Part shown: positions 9,019 to 17,071 of the stretch, piece after piece | How positions within the stretch are numbered: position 1 is the first letter of the stretch | How the letters are laid out: each line of letters starts with the position of its first letter | From: Alteromonadaceae bacterium 2753L.S.0a.02 | Lineage (GTDB): Bacteria; Pseudomonadota; Gammaproteobacteria; Pseudomonadales; Cellvibrionaceae | NCBI GenBank assembly: GCA_007827375.1 | Contig: VISH01000002.1 | Coordinates: forward strand, 62,001 to 126,000 | Length of the DNA stretch: 64,000 bases | Reading direction: 5' to 3' | Translations under genes and position numbers: made by a program | Notes under the pieces: model-generated | Told to the model about the DNA's origin: nothing | Databases searched by the model: none | Seen by the model: the letters and a program-made list of their open reading frames with translations, nothing else

Positions 9019-9738
9019 ATGATAAGACCCAGTGGGCGCGCAAATAACCAACTTCGAGAGGTTTCCATCGTTCGCAACTTTACCCGCCACGCCGAGGGCT
9101 CGGTGTTAGTGAGTTTTGGCGATACCAAAGTGATTTGTAATGCGACTGTCGAAGAGGGTGTGCCGCGCTTTTTAAAGGGCGAGGGCCAGGGCTGGATCAC
9201 CGCTGAATACGGTATGTTGCCACGCTCAACCGGCTCTCGCATGGGGCGTGAGGCCGCACGTGGCAAGCAGGGGGGGCGTACGGTGGAGATACAGCGCCTC
9301 ATTGGGCGCTCGCTGCGCGCTGCGGTGGATATGGTCGCCCTGGGTGAACACACAATTACTCTCGATTGCGATGTTATTCAGGCCGACGGCGGTACGCGCA
9401 CCGCATCGATAACCGGTGCCTGTGTGGCGCTTGTCGATGCGCTGCGGCATTTGCAGAGAGAGAAAATTATTACGAATGATCCGCTACGCCATCTGGTTGC
9501 GTCTGTTTCGGTAGGGATTTATCAGGGTGAAGCGGTGTTGGATTTAGATTACCCCGAAGACTCCAGCGCCGAAACGGATATGAATATGGTGATGGCGGAA
9601 AATGGCGGGTTAATAGAAATTCAGGGTACAGCTGAGAAAAATCCCTTCACAGAAGCACAATTCAATAGTATGTTCGCGCTCGCCCGCGGCGGCATTGAAC
9701 AGTTGTATGAATTGCAACGCCAAGCCTTGGCAGACTAG
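9019..9738 (+). CDS. rph: Ribonuclease PH
   Basis: A phosphorolytic 3'-5' exoribonuclease that trims tRNA 3' ends (239 aa, full family length, forms hexamers). Motifs include MIRPSGRANNQLREV at the start, GSVLVSFGDTKVICNATVEE, GWITAEYGMLPRSTGSR and the phosphate-site region GRTVEIQRLIGRSLRA. The C-terminus is intact, unlike the frameshifted rph of E. coli K-12. Its divergent partner yicC also encodes an RNase-family protein. Confidence 0.97.
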   Translation: MIRPSGRANNQLREVSIVRNFTRHAEGSVLVSFGDTKVICNATVEEGVPRFLKGEGQGWITAEYGMLPRSTGSRMGREAARGKQGGRTVEIQRLIGRSLRAAVDMVALGEHTITLDCDVIQADGGTRTASITGACVALVDALRHLQREKIITNDPLRHLVASVSVGIYQGEAVLDLDYPEDSSAETDMNMVMAENGGLIEIQGTAEKNPFTEAQFNSMFALARGGIEQLYELQRQALAD

Positions 9739-10114
9739 GGAATAATTACAAAAGCTTACAAGGGTGTAGTGGCGGGCAGGATGGCCTTGGCTTTAAAATT
9801 GCTCGTTGCTGCAAGCGGTGTGATCCAAACGCGTGATGCGTGGTTAGTCATTGCAGGAGCCTATTTTCTGCACCGAAACTGTGCAAATAATGGCATTTTA
9901 TTCGCGTTGCGCTCCGCAGTCTGGAATTAACCCTGCGTAATGAGTCAACTTGTCAGACGATAACGCCTTAAAAAGCCCGTCATCGGAAGACAGTTGGGTG
10001 GCTACTGGCCTTATGCGGGGGCATGAGGTTTTAATGACAGAGCATTGACCAAGCCAGCCAGACATAGGGATAAGTGTAGTTAAGATTAATGGGTTCGCCA
10101 GCGAATCCGAAGAC
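9739..10114. other. Intergenic region after rph with no recognised gene
   Basis: A 376-bp gap between rph and a small exported protein. I see no convincing ORF, tRNA, intrinsic terminator or long repeat in it. The promoter of the downstream gene should lie here, but I could not pick a clear -35/-10 pair. A small RNA cannot be excluded by eye. Confidence 0.5.
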
Positions 10115-10126
10115 GTGAGTAACAAC

Positions 10127-10579
10127 ATGAGAACATTAATACTTGCAGCAGGAACGCTGTTATCGCTAAGTACCGGCTTAGCACACGCGGAAACCGTGGA
10201 ATTGTCGGTACCTCACACCTCAGACGACGGCAGTTATGTGCTGCGTGTTAAGTCTGAAAATTCAGTTTCAACCATGTCGCGCCAAGGCCTGAGCCTGGAA
10301 ATCTTCCGTAATAAAGATGGTGGCGAGTTTAAACGGCTGTTACTGGGGCCGGGTTGCTCGGCACTTTCAGAACTGGTTCAGGAAAATGGCGTATACGGCT
10401 ATAAGGCCCGCTGGGTGAGTACCGCAGCTGATAATGAGAAGGTGGCTTCCATTGAAAGTGAATTTAGCTCGCCGGTATATATTTCTGTTGCGTCAGAGGT
10501 GCCACGGGTTATTCCTGCTCGAAAAGATCGCCTCGTCAGTATGGGGTCACTGAATATGAGCAGCGCGCGAACACCTTAA
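10127..10579 (+). CDS. Small exported protein of unknown function
   Basis: About 150 residues with a clean Sec signal peptide (MRTLILAAGTLL... cleaved after GLAHA near residue 21). The mature part is short and beta-rich, with a single cysteine in GPGCSALSEL and a basic C-terminal tail. I do not recognise the family. An in-frame GTG at 10115 adds four residues and is an alternative start; the ATG gives the more usual signal peptide. It stands alone, convergent with mutM 44 bp away. It is probably periplasmic or secreted. Confidence 0.6.
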   Translation: MRTLILAAGTLLSLSTGLAHAETVELSVPHTSDDGSYVLRVKSENSVSTMSRQGLSLEIFRNKDGGEFKRLLLGPGCSALSELVQENGVYGYKARWVSTAADNEKVASIESEFSSPVYISVASEVPRVIPARKDRLVSMGSLNMSSARTP

Positions 10580-10623
10580 TATTCTTGACGTTGCGATAGA
10601 GTTTCCTGCAAGCAATTGATATT

Positions 10624-11439
10624 TTAACGCTGGCAATGGCTGCAGTAAACGGTTGTACGGGCTGCCAACGCTTTCTCCAATAGCGGCTTGCCACAAGCTG
10701 TACAGGCTTCCCCACCACGACCGTACACCAGAAGCTGTTGCGCGAAATAACCGGGTTTACCATCGCTGCCCACAAAGTCTTTCAGGGTTGTGCCGCCCTG
10801 TGCAATCGCGTTATCCAGAACGGTTTTAATCTTTTCGACCAGCAGTTCGCACTGCTTTCGCGTCAGTTTTCCGCAAGCTTTAAGCGGGTGGATACGCGCA
10901 GCGAATAGCGCTTCATTCGCGTAAATGTTGCCGACGCCCACCACAAGCTTGCTGTCCATAATCCACTTTTTCACGGCAATGGAACGCTTGCGTGAGCGCG
11001 AGAAAAGGTAGGTAGCATTGAAATCATCGCTCAGGGGTTCAGGGCCAAGGTGATGCAGGAGCGCATGGTGTTCGGGGTTCTCATCAGTCACTAATAATGC
11101 CCCGAAGCGCCGCGGATCGTGAAAGCGCAGCGTCGTTGCGCCAAAATGCAGGTCGATATGGTCGTGTTTTTGTGGCGGTGTTGCTTTGCTGAGAATCCGT
11201 AAGCTGCCTGACATACCAAGGTGCCAAAGCAAGGTGCGCTTGTCATTAAGGTGCAGCAATAGGTATTTGCCACGTCGCGTAATTTGTTCTATGAAACATC
11301 CGGGCAGAGTTTCAACCAAGTTCTCGTCTACCGGCCAGCGCAGCCGGCCGTCACGCAAGGTCATTGCAGTAATTTTACGTTGGGTGATGTGCGGTGCAAT
11401 TCCGCGCCGCGTGGTTTCAACTTCCGGGAGTTCGGGCAT
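10624..11439 (-). CDS. mutM: Formamidopyrimidine-DNA glycosylase MutM
   Basis: A base-excision repair enzyme that removes 8-oxoguanine and formamidopyrimidines and cuts the abasic site (271 aa). It begins MPELPEVETTRRGI, so after Met removal the catalytic proline and glutamate are in place. A C-terminal zinc finger with two CxxC pairs (ACTACGK and YCSHC) binds DNA. It is followed upstream on the same strand by an exported protein gene 17 bp away, so the two may be cotranscribed. Confidence 0.96.
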   Translation of the reverse strand: MPELPEVETTRRGIAPHITQRKITAMTLRDGRLRWPVDENLVETLPGCFIEQITRRGKYLLLHLNDKRTLLWHLGMSGSLRILSKATPPQKHDHIDLHFGATTLRFHDPRRFGALLVTDENPEHHALLHHLGPEPLSDDFNATYLFSRSRKRSIAVKKWIMDSKLVVGVGNIYANEALFAARIHPLKACGKLTRKQCELLVEKIKTVLDNAIAQGGTTLKDFVGSDGKPGYFAQQLLVYGRGGEACTACGKPLLEKALAARTTVYCSHCQR

Positions 11440-11456
11440 AACGGCAAATTATGCGC

Positions 11457-12107
11457 TTAATCTGCTGTTATTTTGCGATGCCATTCCCCGTTTTCCTGGC
11501 ACATCAAATAATTGCCGTTAGAACTGTGTCCTTTACGATCAAAAATCGTGATTGCGACCAGCCGACAGGTTTGTCCGTCGACAGTTTCCAGTTCAAGTGG
11601 GGTGATCACGCCGGAGTTTTTGGTTTTGGGGTTTCGCCACGAAAATGGTTGACCTTCTCCTGGATACGCCAATGCGCGATCTCCAGTAGCACGTTGCATT
11701 TGCCAGTCGCTATCGGTGAGATTGCGTGCAGCAGTCTCTTGGATTTGCCACCCGCTCTTGGACTTACACACCTCAAACTGGAACCGCTCAGTGGGTCGCT
11801 GCTGATCGGTTATTAGGAACAGCGCACGCCTACACGGCATATCATTGCTGTAATAGGAAAAATCCACTTTCAGCTTACCTTGCAGTTTACTGTGGGTGGA
11901 TTGCCACACAGCTACCTGTTTATCGTCTGTGTTGTTGAGATTTATAGCCACAAAAGCGATAAATTCGTCGGCGTCTTGTTCGCTAAACCGGGCCAACACC
12001 GAGTCTTTGAGAAAATTGAAATTGGCGGCGGCAGCCGACAGGCAGAGGGTGCTTAGCAAGCCGATTAGAGCAATACTTCGTACGAAACCGTATAAGCGAA
12101 TAAGCAT
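11457..12107 (-). CDS. Exported protein with 17-kDa-surface-antigen-like C-terminus
   Basis: A 216-aa predicted exported protein. The ATG at 12107 is chosen because AAGGAA precedes it and it starts a good signal peptide (MLIRLYGFVRSIALIGLL, cleaved after AAAA near residue 27); the ORF extends upstream to 12251, but that extension reads like non-coding sequence. The C-terminal 75 residues (PFSWRNPKTKNSGVITPLE, then CRLVAITIF and GEWHRK) resemble the domain found after glycine zippers in rickettsial-type 17-kDa surface antigens. The middle region (about 30-140) is unrecognised. It is divergent from a lipoprotein gene. Confidence 0.6.
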   Translation of the reverse strand: MLIRLYGFVRSIALIGLLSTLCLSAAAANFNFLKDSVLARFSEQDADEFIAFVAINLNNTDDKQVAVWQSTHSKLQGKLKVDFSYYSNDMPCRRALFLITDQQRPTERFQFEVCKSKSGWQIQETAARNLTDSDWQMQRATGDRALAYPGEGQPFSWRNPKTKNSGVITPLELETVDGQTCRLVAITIFDRKGHSSNGNYLMCQENGEWHRKITAD

Positions 12108-12291
12108 TCGAAAATTCCTTGTGACAATAATCTGGCCCAAAATACGGGTGCCGCCCAGTATAGCGTGCGAAGGGTTAAAAATCTGGCGTAGCGTGTAAAG
12201 TGGAGGGGGCCTGAGACGGGTAGTCTTAATCGTGACCGAAGTGCTTTGCATAACTCGAACTAGTAAAAATTACCTGCGAAAGGAGTTGACG

Positions 12292-12951
12292 ATGAAAAAG
12301 CTAATTTTCGCTGCTGTGGCAGCATTGTTTGTGAGTAGCTGTAGTACGGTTCCAAAAATTTCCAGCGAAACGACCGCTGAACCCGGAAGGGAAGGATTTT
12401 ATGCGGTAACCAATTTACAGCAGTTTGCATCTGCACAAATTAAAAACGCCGACGTATTTCAGAAGTACACAAAGGTGATTTACAGTGAACTGAATGTCGC
12501 CGATATTGAAATTGATAAATCGCGTTTAAGTCGTTCGAACGATTATTGGGAGCTCAAAGACAAGGATGTAACAGCTGCGCAAAGAATGTTTGTAGAGCAG
12601 CTCAACAAGTATTATCAAAAGGAACGCAATCTATCTCGAGTAAGCGACGCGCAGGAAAATACCCTGAAAGTGGAGGTGGCGCTTACCAAATACCGACCCA
12701 ATGCACCGCGCGATGATTCCCGGGGACGTGGCGCAGGTGAGATGTATTTCACCGAAGGGGCGGGCCGCCTTTACATGGTTACCCAGGTCAGCGATGCCCA
12801 GAGTGGTGAGTTACTGGCTGTATTTGAGGATGACCGTGAGTTAGGTTCCACCTGGGAAAAAGACAGTCAAACCAATAACACACGGCGTTTTAAGCAGGGT
12901 CTCTACACCTGGATTCAGCGCATCGACAACGCAATAGCGCAATTGCGTTAA
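12292..12951 (+). CDS. Outer-membrane lipoprotein, DUF3313-like
   Basis: A 219-aa lipoprotein: signal peptide MKKLIFAAVAALFVSSC with the lipidated cysteine at C17 followed by S, which favours outer-membrane sorting. The start at 12292 is supported by AAGGAG; an upstream in-frame start at 12232 would spoil the signal. The body resembles the DUF3313 group of proteobacterial lipoproteins, whose function is unknown (weak match by eye). A strong intrinsic terminator follows. Confidence 0.65.
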   Translation: MKKLIFAAVAALFVSSCSTVPKISSETTAEPGREGFYAVTNLQQFASAQIKNADVFQKYTKVIYSELNVADIEIDKSRLSRSNDYWELKDKDVTAAQRMFVEQLNKYYQKERNLSRVSDAQENTLKVEVALTKYRPNAPRDDSRGRGAGEMYFTEGAGRLYMVTQVSDAQSGELLAVFEDDRELGSTWEKDSQTNNTRRFKQGLYTWIQRIDNAIAQLR

Positions 12952-12981
12952 ATTGCAGCGCCACGGTTTGTATCAGCCAAT

Positions 12982-13012
12982 AAAAAAACCCGGCGTGAGA
13001 GCCGGGTTTTTA
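12982..13012. terminator. Bidirectional intrinsic terminator
   Basis: An ACCCGGC stem, GTGAGA loop and GCCGGGT stem, with an A-run on the left and a T-run on the right. It therefore works for the lipoprotein gene on the plus strand and for rpmB-rpmG arriving on the minus strand. Confidence 0.9.
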
Positions 13013-13029
13013 CGTAGGGGAAAGGCGAC

Positions 13030-13185
13030 TTACTTGATTTTGCCTTCTTTGTAGAGCACGTGCTTGCGGACAACGGGATCGTATTTTTTGATCTCCATCT
13101 TGCCTGGCATGGTGCGCTTGTTTTTGTCGGTAGTGTAGAAGTGACCGGTACCGGCAGTTGAGTTCAATCGAATCTTGTCACGCAT
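13030..13185 (-). CDS. rpmG: 50S ribosomal protein L33
   Basis: 51 residues, beginning MRDKIRLNSTAGTGHFY and ending HVLYKEGKIK, a standard L33. It has no CxxC pairs, so it is the zinc-independent form. It is the second gene of the rpmB-rpmG pair, 24 bp after rpmB, and ends just before a strong intrinsic terminator. Confidence 0.97.
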   Translation of the reverse strand: MRDKIRLNSTAGTGHFYTTDKNKRTMPGKMEIKKYDPVVRKHVLYKEGKIK

Positions 13186-13209
13186 GATTAGTCTCCTCGA
13201 GTGCTGCGA

Positions 13210-13446
13210 TTATACTTTTTCGCCGCGGGCGCGAATATCGGCCAGTACAGACTCGATACCGTTTTTATCAATAATACGCATACCCTTGCTGGAAATGCGC
13301 AGTTTCACAAAACGCTTCTCAGACTCAATCCAAAAACGGTGGGTGTGCAGGTTCGGCAAAAAACGACGCTTGGTGTGGTTTTTTGCGTGAGATACATTGT
13401 GGCCTGTTACCGGGCGCTTTCCAGTAACCTGACAAACCTTAGCCAT
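13210..13446 (-). CDS. rpmB: 50S ribosomal protein L28
   Basis: 78 residues, the same length as E. coli L28, starting MAKVCQVTGKRPVTGHN. The frame stays open to 13479, but the ATG at 13446 matches the family start and has AGAGAGG upstream. It is transcribed with rpmG from a good sigma70 promoter about 140 bp upstream. Confidence 0.97.
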   Translation of the reverse strand: MAKVCQVTGKRPVTGHNVSHAKNHTKRRFLPNLHTHRFWIESEKRFVKLRISSKGMRIIDKNGIESVLADIRARGEKV

Positions 13447-13583
13447 TGTCTTGCCTCTCTTTCGTAGGTTTAGGACCACGGCTCTATGCCAGCAGTCGAA
13501 ATAATAAGTTGTTGCGGGTTTAAATCCAGCCGAAACGGCTAATTTTTGCTCAATTAGCTGGGGGTGGCCGAAAAGAGGCGCGT

Positions 13584-13612
13584 TTTATACCAAAAAGCCT
13601 TCGCAATAGCAA
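13584..13612 (-). promoter_or_regulatory. Sigma70 promoter for rpmB-rpmG
   Basis: On the minus strand, TTGCTA (-35, 13607-13612) and TATAAA (-10, 13584-13589) are separated by exactly 17 bp, pointing into rpmB. The long leader before the ATG (about 130 nt) could host regulation, but I see no clear ribosomal-protein binding structure. Confidence 0.7.
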
Positions 13613-13671
13613 CTATAGCTGTATGCTTTAGTGCCTTTTTAATGCGTTAAGCCCCCTGGTTTAAAATTGGG

Positions 13672-14778
13672 TCATCGATTGCGGTCCAGCATTTCTTTTT
13701 TGAAGAAGGCGCCTTGCTCTGTTGGGGTGTAATCCCAGTCAGAAATCATTTGCGGCGGCCAGTCTGGATCGAAGCACCACACTGTCCAGGACGCGCCAAG
13801 CTTTTCGAGATAGGCAACGATCGCTGGTCCATAACTGCCGTCATCGATCACAGGGATGTGGGCTCCAGGAAGATCGCCACGCATCCACCCGATTTCTGTA
13901 GCTATAACCGGTGCTCTTTTGGCGATGAAACCAAAAGCCTTATCCCAATCGGCGGGTTTTTTTTCCAGCTCGGCTTTGGATTTTGTAGGGTAGGGGTGTG
14001 CTGCGTAGGCAATCCCTTCGCGGCGAATTGGCTTTTTCTTGGCTTCGCTGAGATCGTAAGCCCAATTAAATCCCGCCACCAGCGGTATTACCTGTTGGTC
14101 GTGTGCGTAGATAATATCAATGATTTCTTCGTTAATTTCACGCCATCGTTCCCAGGAAAGCGCTCCCAGCTGACCGCCGTAGCGCGTCGGCTCATTGAAA
14201 ATTTCGTAAACGGCGATGGTACTTACGCCCTTGTATCGTGCCGATACCTGCCGCCAAAACGACTTGGTCTCTGCCAGCGAAGTTTCATACATTGGATGCT
14301 GGTAAAGCTCGGTGTGGAGGTTTCCTATGGAGTGCCAGTCGAGAATCAGGTAGAGATTCAGCTCGTTGGCCCAGGTTACCGCCTCATCAATGAGTTCAAA
14401 GTAGGCTTTTGCACCACGCTCTTGCCAGGCAACCGGGTGTACGGGAATACGCAGTACGTTTGCGCCAAAAGTCTTCGCGGCCTTAAAGTGGGATTTGCGC
14501 CAGTGTCCATTTTTAGCCAGCTTGTCGGGATCGCCGATATTGACGCCCCGTAGCACTACGGTTTCACCGGCGTCGTTTACCAGGCGGTTTTTATCAACGC
14601 GCAGAGTCGCCATGGTCTGACTGAGTGTTTTGCTGTCAAAGGTTGTTGGATATGGCTGATTCCACCACCCCTTTTGTGAGCCTGATGCATTGCTGGCTGC
14701 AAAACAGTTGCTGGTAAATGACAACAGTAGCAGGAGTATTAAATAGGGCCAGTAGTGGCGCAGGCGCATGGTGCTCAT
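13672..14778 (-). CDS. Secreted glycoside hydrolase family 5 enzyme
   Basis: A predicted secreted (beta/alpha)8 hydrolase (368 aa). The signal peptide covers residues 1-27 (hydrophobic LILLLLLSF, cleaved near CFAA). GH5 signatures are VLRGVNIG, LILDWHS, the acid/base glutamate E196 in YEIFNEPTR, AAHPYP, and the nucleophile E295 in ATEIGWM. It is a single domain without a carbohydrate-binding module. Endoglucanase, mannanase or another GH5 activity cannot be settled by eye. The ATG at 14778 is preferred over one at 14832, which would put extra residues before the signal peptide. It is an isolated gene after radC. Confidence 0.88.
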   Translation of the reverse strand: MSTMRLRHYWPYLILLLLLSFTSNCFAASNASGSQKGWWNQPYPTTFDSKTLSQTMATLRVDKNRLVNDAGETVVLRGVNIGDPDKLAKNGHWRKSHFKAAKTFGANVLRIPVHPVAWQERGAKAYFELIDEAVTWANELNLYLILDWHSIGNLHTELYQHPMYETSLAETKSFWRQVSARYKGVSTIAVYEIFNEPTRYGGQLGALSWERWREINEEIIDIIYAHDQQVIPLVAGFNWAYDLSEAKKKPIRREGIAYAAHPYPTKSKAELEKKPADWDKAFGFIAKRAPVIATEIGWMRGDLPGAHIPVIDDGSYGPAIVAYLEKLGASWTVWCFDPDWPPQMISDWDYTPTEQGAFFKKEMLDRNR

Positions 14779-14874
14779 ATCCCAATCTCTTTTATTTGTT
14801 TTAAGTGAATTAGGCCAATCATTATGACTCAAGAAATGGCGGCTATTATAGCGATCTATGCGTAAGCAGGTGGT

Positions 14875-15549
14875 TTATAGCCACCCTCGATCGGCAAAAG
14901 AAATCACCTGACCATCTCCCACAACAAAATGGTCCAATGTGCGAATATCCACCAGTTTTAACGCGCTGGCCAGCTGCTCTGTAATTTGCTTGTCCGCGCA
15001 GCTGGGCTCAGCAATGCCTGAGGGGTGGTTATGGGCCAAAATTACGGCGGCAGCGTTATGCGTTAGCGCCTGCTTCACCACCTCTCTGGGGTACACAGAA
15101 GCGCCATCAATGGTGCCTTCAAAAAGAATTTCGAAAGCAATCAGACGGTGCTGAGTGTCGAGGAACAGTGCCGCGAAGGCTTCGCTGCTGCGATCCCGCA
15201 GGTGGCTGCTCAGAAAATCTTTTACGGCGCGGCTGCTGCTGAACTGTGTATCGCGTTGCAGAGTTTCCTCGAGATGTCGTCGCGACATTTCCAGAACGGC
15301 TTGCAGTTGCACATATTTAGCGTTGCCGAGGCCAAGTGCTTTACAGAATTCCTTTTGGCTAGCATCAAAGAGCGGCCTTAAGCCTCCAAAATTGTTGAGT
15401 AGTTCGCGGGCGAGATCTACCGCAGAGCGTCCCGCACATCCGGTGCGTAAGAAAATAGCCAGGAGTTCTGCATCTGAGAGTGCGCCGGGTCCGCGCTCCA
15501 GAAGTTTTTCGCGTGGGCGTTCACTGGCGGGCCAATCGCTAATTGCCAT
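14875..15549 (-). CDS. radC: RadC-family JAB/MPN domain protein
   Basis: 224 aa. The N-terminal helix-hairpin-helix-like part (RPREKLLERGPGALSDAELLA) is followed by a JAMM metalloprotease-like domain with HNHPSGIAEPSCAD, the expected zinc ligands. The old DNA-repair assignment was withdrawn for E. coli and the cellular role is uncertain. It is divergent from coaBC, the usual arrangement in gammaproteobacteria. Confidence 0.94.
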   Translation of the reverse strand: MAISDWPASERPREKLLERGPGALSDAELLAIFLRTGCAGRSAVDLARELLNNFGGLRPLFDASQKEFCKALGLGNAKYVQLQAVLEMSRRHLEETLQRDTQFSSSRAVKDFLSSHLRDRSSEAFAALFLDTQHRLIAFEILFEGTIDGASVYPREVVKQALTHNAAAVILAHNHPSGIAEPSCADKQITEQLASALKLVDIRTLDHFVVGDGQVISFADRGWL

Positions 15550-15735
15550 TCGACTTCCTTGTTCTGTTGTTATTAATCAGAGAGTGTGAATATTCACACC
15601 CTGCCACGAGTTCATTCATTTCCGTGAAAGTGTTATCTTATCTGGCCTGATTAACTGTGCCAAGTATGAGTAATTACATGCCAGTGGCGCATTACAGTTA
15701 CCTTCACTGGGGTACAAACCGTAGCGAACTCGCGA

Positions 15736-16953
15736 ATGTCTCAAACTCCCTCTACCCTTTCATTAGTTAACAAGAATATTTTACTCGGCGTAACGGGCGG
15801 TATAGCTGCTTATAAAAGCGCCGAGCTGGTACGCAGCCTTCAAAAAGCCGGAGCCCAAGTTCGGGTGGTTATGACCACAGCCGCAACAGAATTTATTACA
15901 CCGTTGACGCTGCAAGCGCTTTCCGGGCACCCCGTACACAGCTCGCTCTTGGACCCTCGTGCTGAAGCAGGCATGGGACATATCGAACTGGCCCGTTGGG
16001 CTGATTTGTTACTGGTTGCTCCGGCCACAGCGGATTTTTTAGCGCGCTTGGTTCAGGGTGAAGGCAGTGAATTGTTATCGGCGCTCTGTCTGGCGACGGT
16101 AGCCCCCATCCTTGTTGCTCCAGCGATGAATCAGGAAATGTGGGCAAAAGCAATTACCCAGCAAAATGTAGCAACCCTGGCAAAGCGCGGTATCCGTATT
16201 TGTGGCCCAGCTGAAGGGCAGCAGGCTTGTGGCGACGTTGGGCCAGGTCGCATGCTTGAAGTCGAGGATCTGGTAGAGCAAGTTGCCGCGCAATTTACCT
16301 GCGCTGCATTGGCAGGAAAACATGTCGTAATCACTGCGGGGCCAACCCGGGAACCCATCGACCCTGTTCGTTATCTGAGTAATCGCAGTTCGGGCAAAAT
16401 GGGATACGCGCTGGCAGAAGCTTGCGTAGCCGCCGGAGCGCGAGTGACGCTGGTATCCGGCCCGGTACAGCTGCAGGCGCCAGAGCATGTGGAGTTGATT
16501 TCAGTTGAAACCGCATTGCAAATGCACGCTGCAACACTTTTGGCCGCGCGCGACGCCAATATTGTGATCGGTGCCGCGGCTGTCGCAGATTATCGCCCGT
16601 CGCAGTGTGCAGCGACTAAAATGAAAAAAACAGCGGCGAGCTCGTTAACTCTGGAATTGGTTGAAAACCCAGACATTATTGCTGATGTTGCTGCGCTCGA
16701 GGGCTCGCGGTATGTCGTTGGCTTCGCCGCCGAAACCAACGATCTCGAGCAATATGCCACCACAAAATTGCACAAAAAAGGCTTGCAGGCGATTTTTGCG
16801 AACAATGTGAGTGGGGGTGATGTTTTCGATAAAGAATATAACGCAGTTACCATTTTTACGGCGCAAGGCACACAGCATCGTTTTGATTTGCGCAGTAAAA
16901 AACAGTTAGCTAGAGATTTAATTGCCTGGCTGGCCGAAGTTTGTGTGGAATAA
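15736..16953 (+). CDS. coaBC: CoaBC: phosphopantothenoylcysteine synthetase/decarboxylase
   Basis: A bifunctional coenzyme A synthesis enzyme (405 aa). The N-terminal FMN-dependent decarboxylase (CoaC) has GVTGGIAAYKS, APAMNQEMW and the active cysteine in QACGDVGPGRM. The C-terminal CTP-dependent synthetase (CoaB, from about residue 195) has TAGPTREPIDPVRYLSNRSSGKMG (given here as the segment after HVVI) and KMKK. In Pseudomonas the next gene is dut, but here algC follows directly after 118 bp. Confidence 0.96.
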   Translation: MSQTPSTLSLVNKNILLGVTGGIAAYKSAELVRSLQKAGAQVRVVMTTAATEFITPLTLQALSGHPVHSSLLDPRAEAGMGHIELARWADLLLVAPATADFLARLVQGEGSELLSALCLATVAPILVAPAMNQEMWAKAITQQNVATLAKRGIRICGPAEGQQACGDVGPGRMLEVEDLVEQVAAQFTCAALAGKHVVITAGPTREPIDPVRYLSNRSSGKMGYALAEACVAAGARVTLVSGPVQLQAPEHVELISVETALQMHAATLLAARDANIVIGAAAVADYRPSQCAATKMKKTAASSLTLELVENPDIIADVAALEGSRYVVGFAAETNDLEQYATTKLHKKGLQAIFANNVSGGDVFDKEYNAVTIFTAQGTQHRFDLRSKKQLARDLIAWLAEVCVE

Positions 16954-17071
16954 AAACTTTTAATGCTTCCGCACAGTAAAAAGCCTGTAAGTACGGGTGA
17001 CGTGGTATCGCTAAGAGTGTTCATAGTCGTTCAATTCGAAACACAGATTATAGAAACAAGGAGTCACCCTG

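Noticed and set aside
13714..14553. 279-codon plus-strand ORF antisense to the GH5 gene
   Set aside because: The GH5 catalytic motifs on the minus strand are intact; the antisense frame has no recognisable features.
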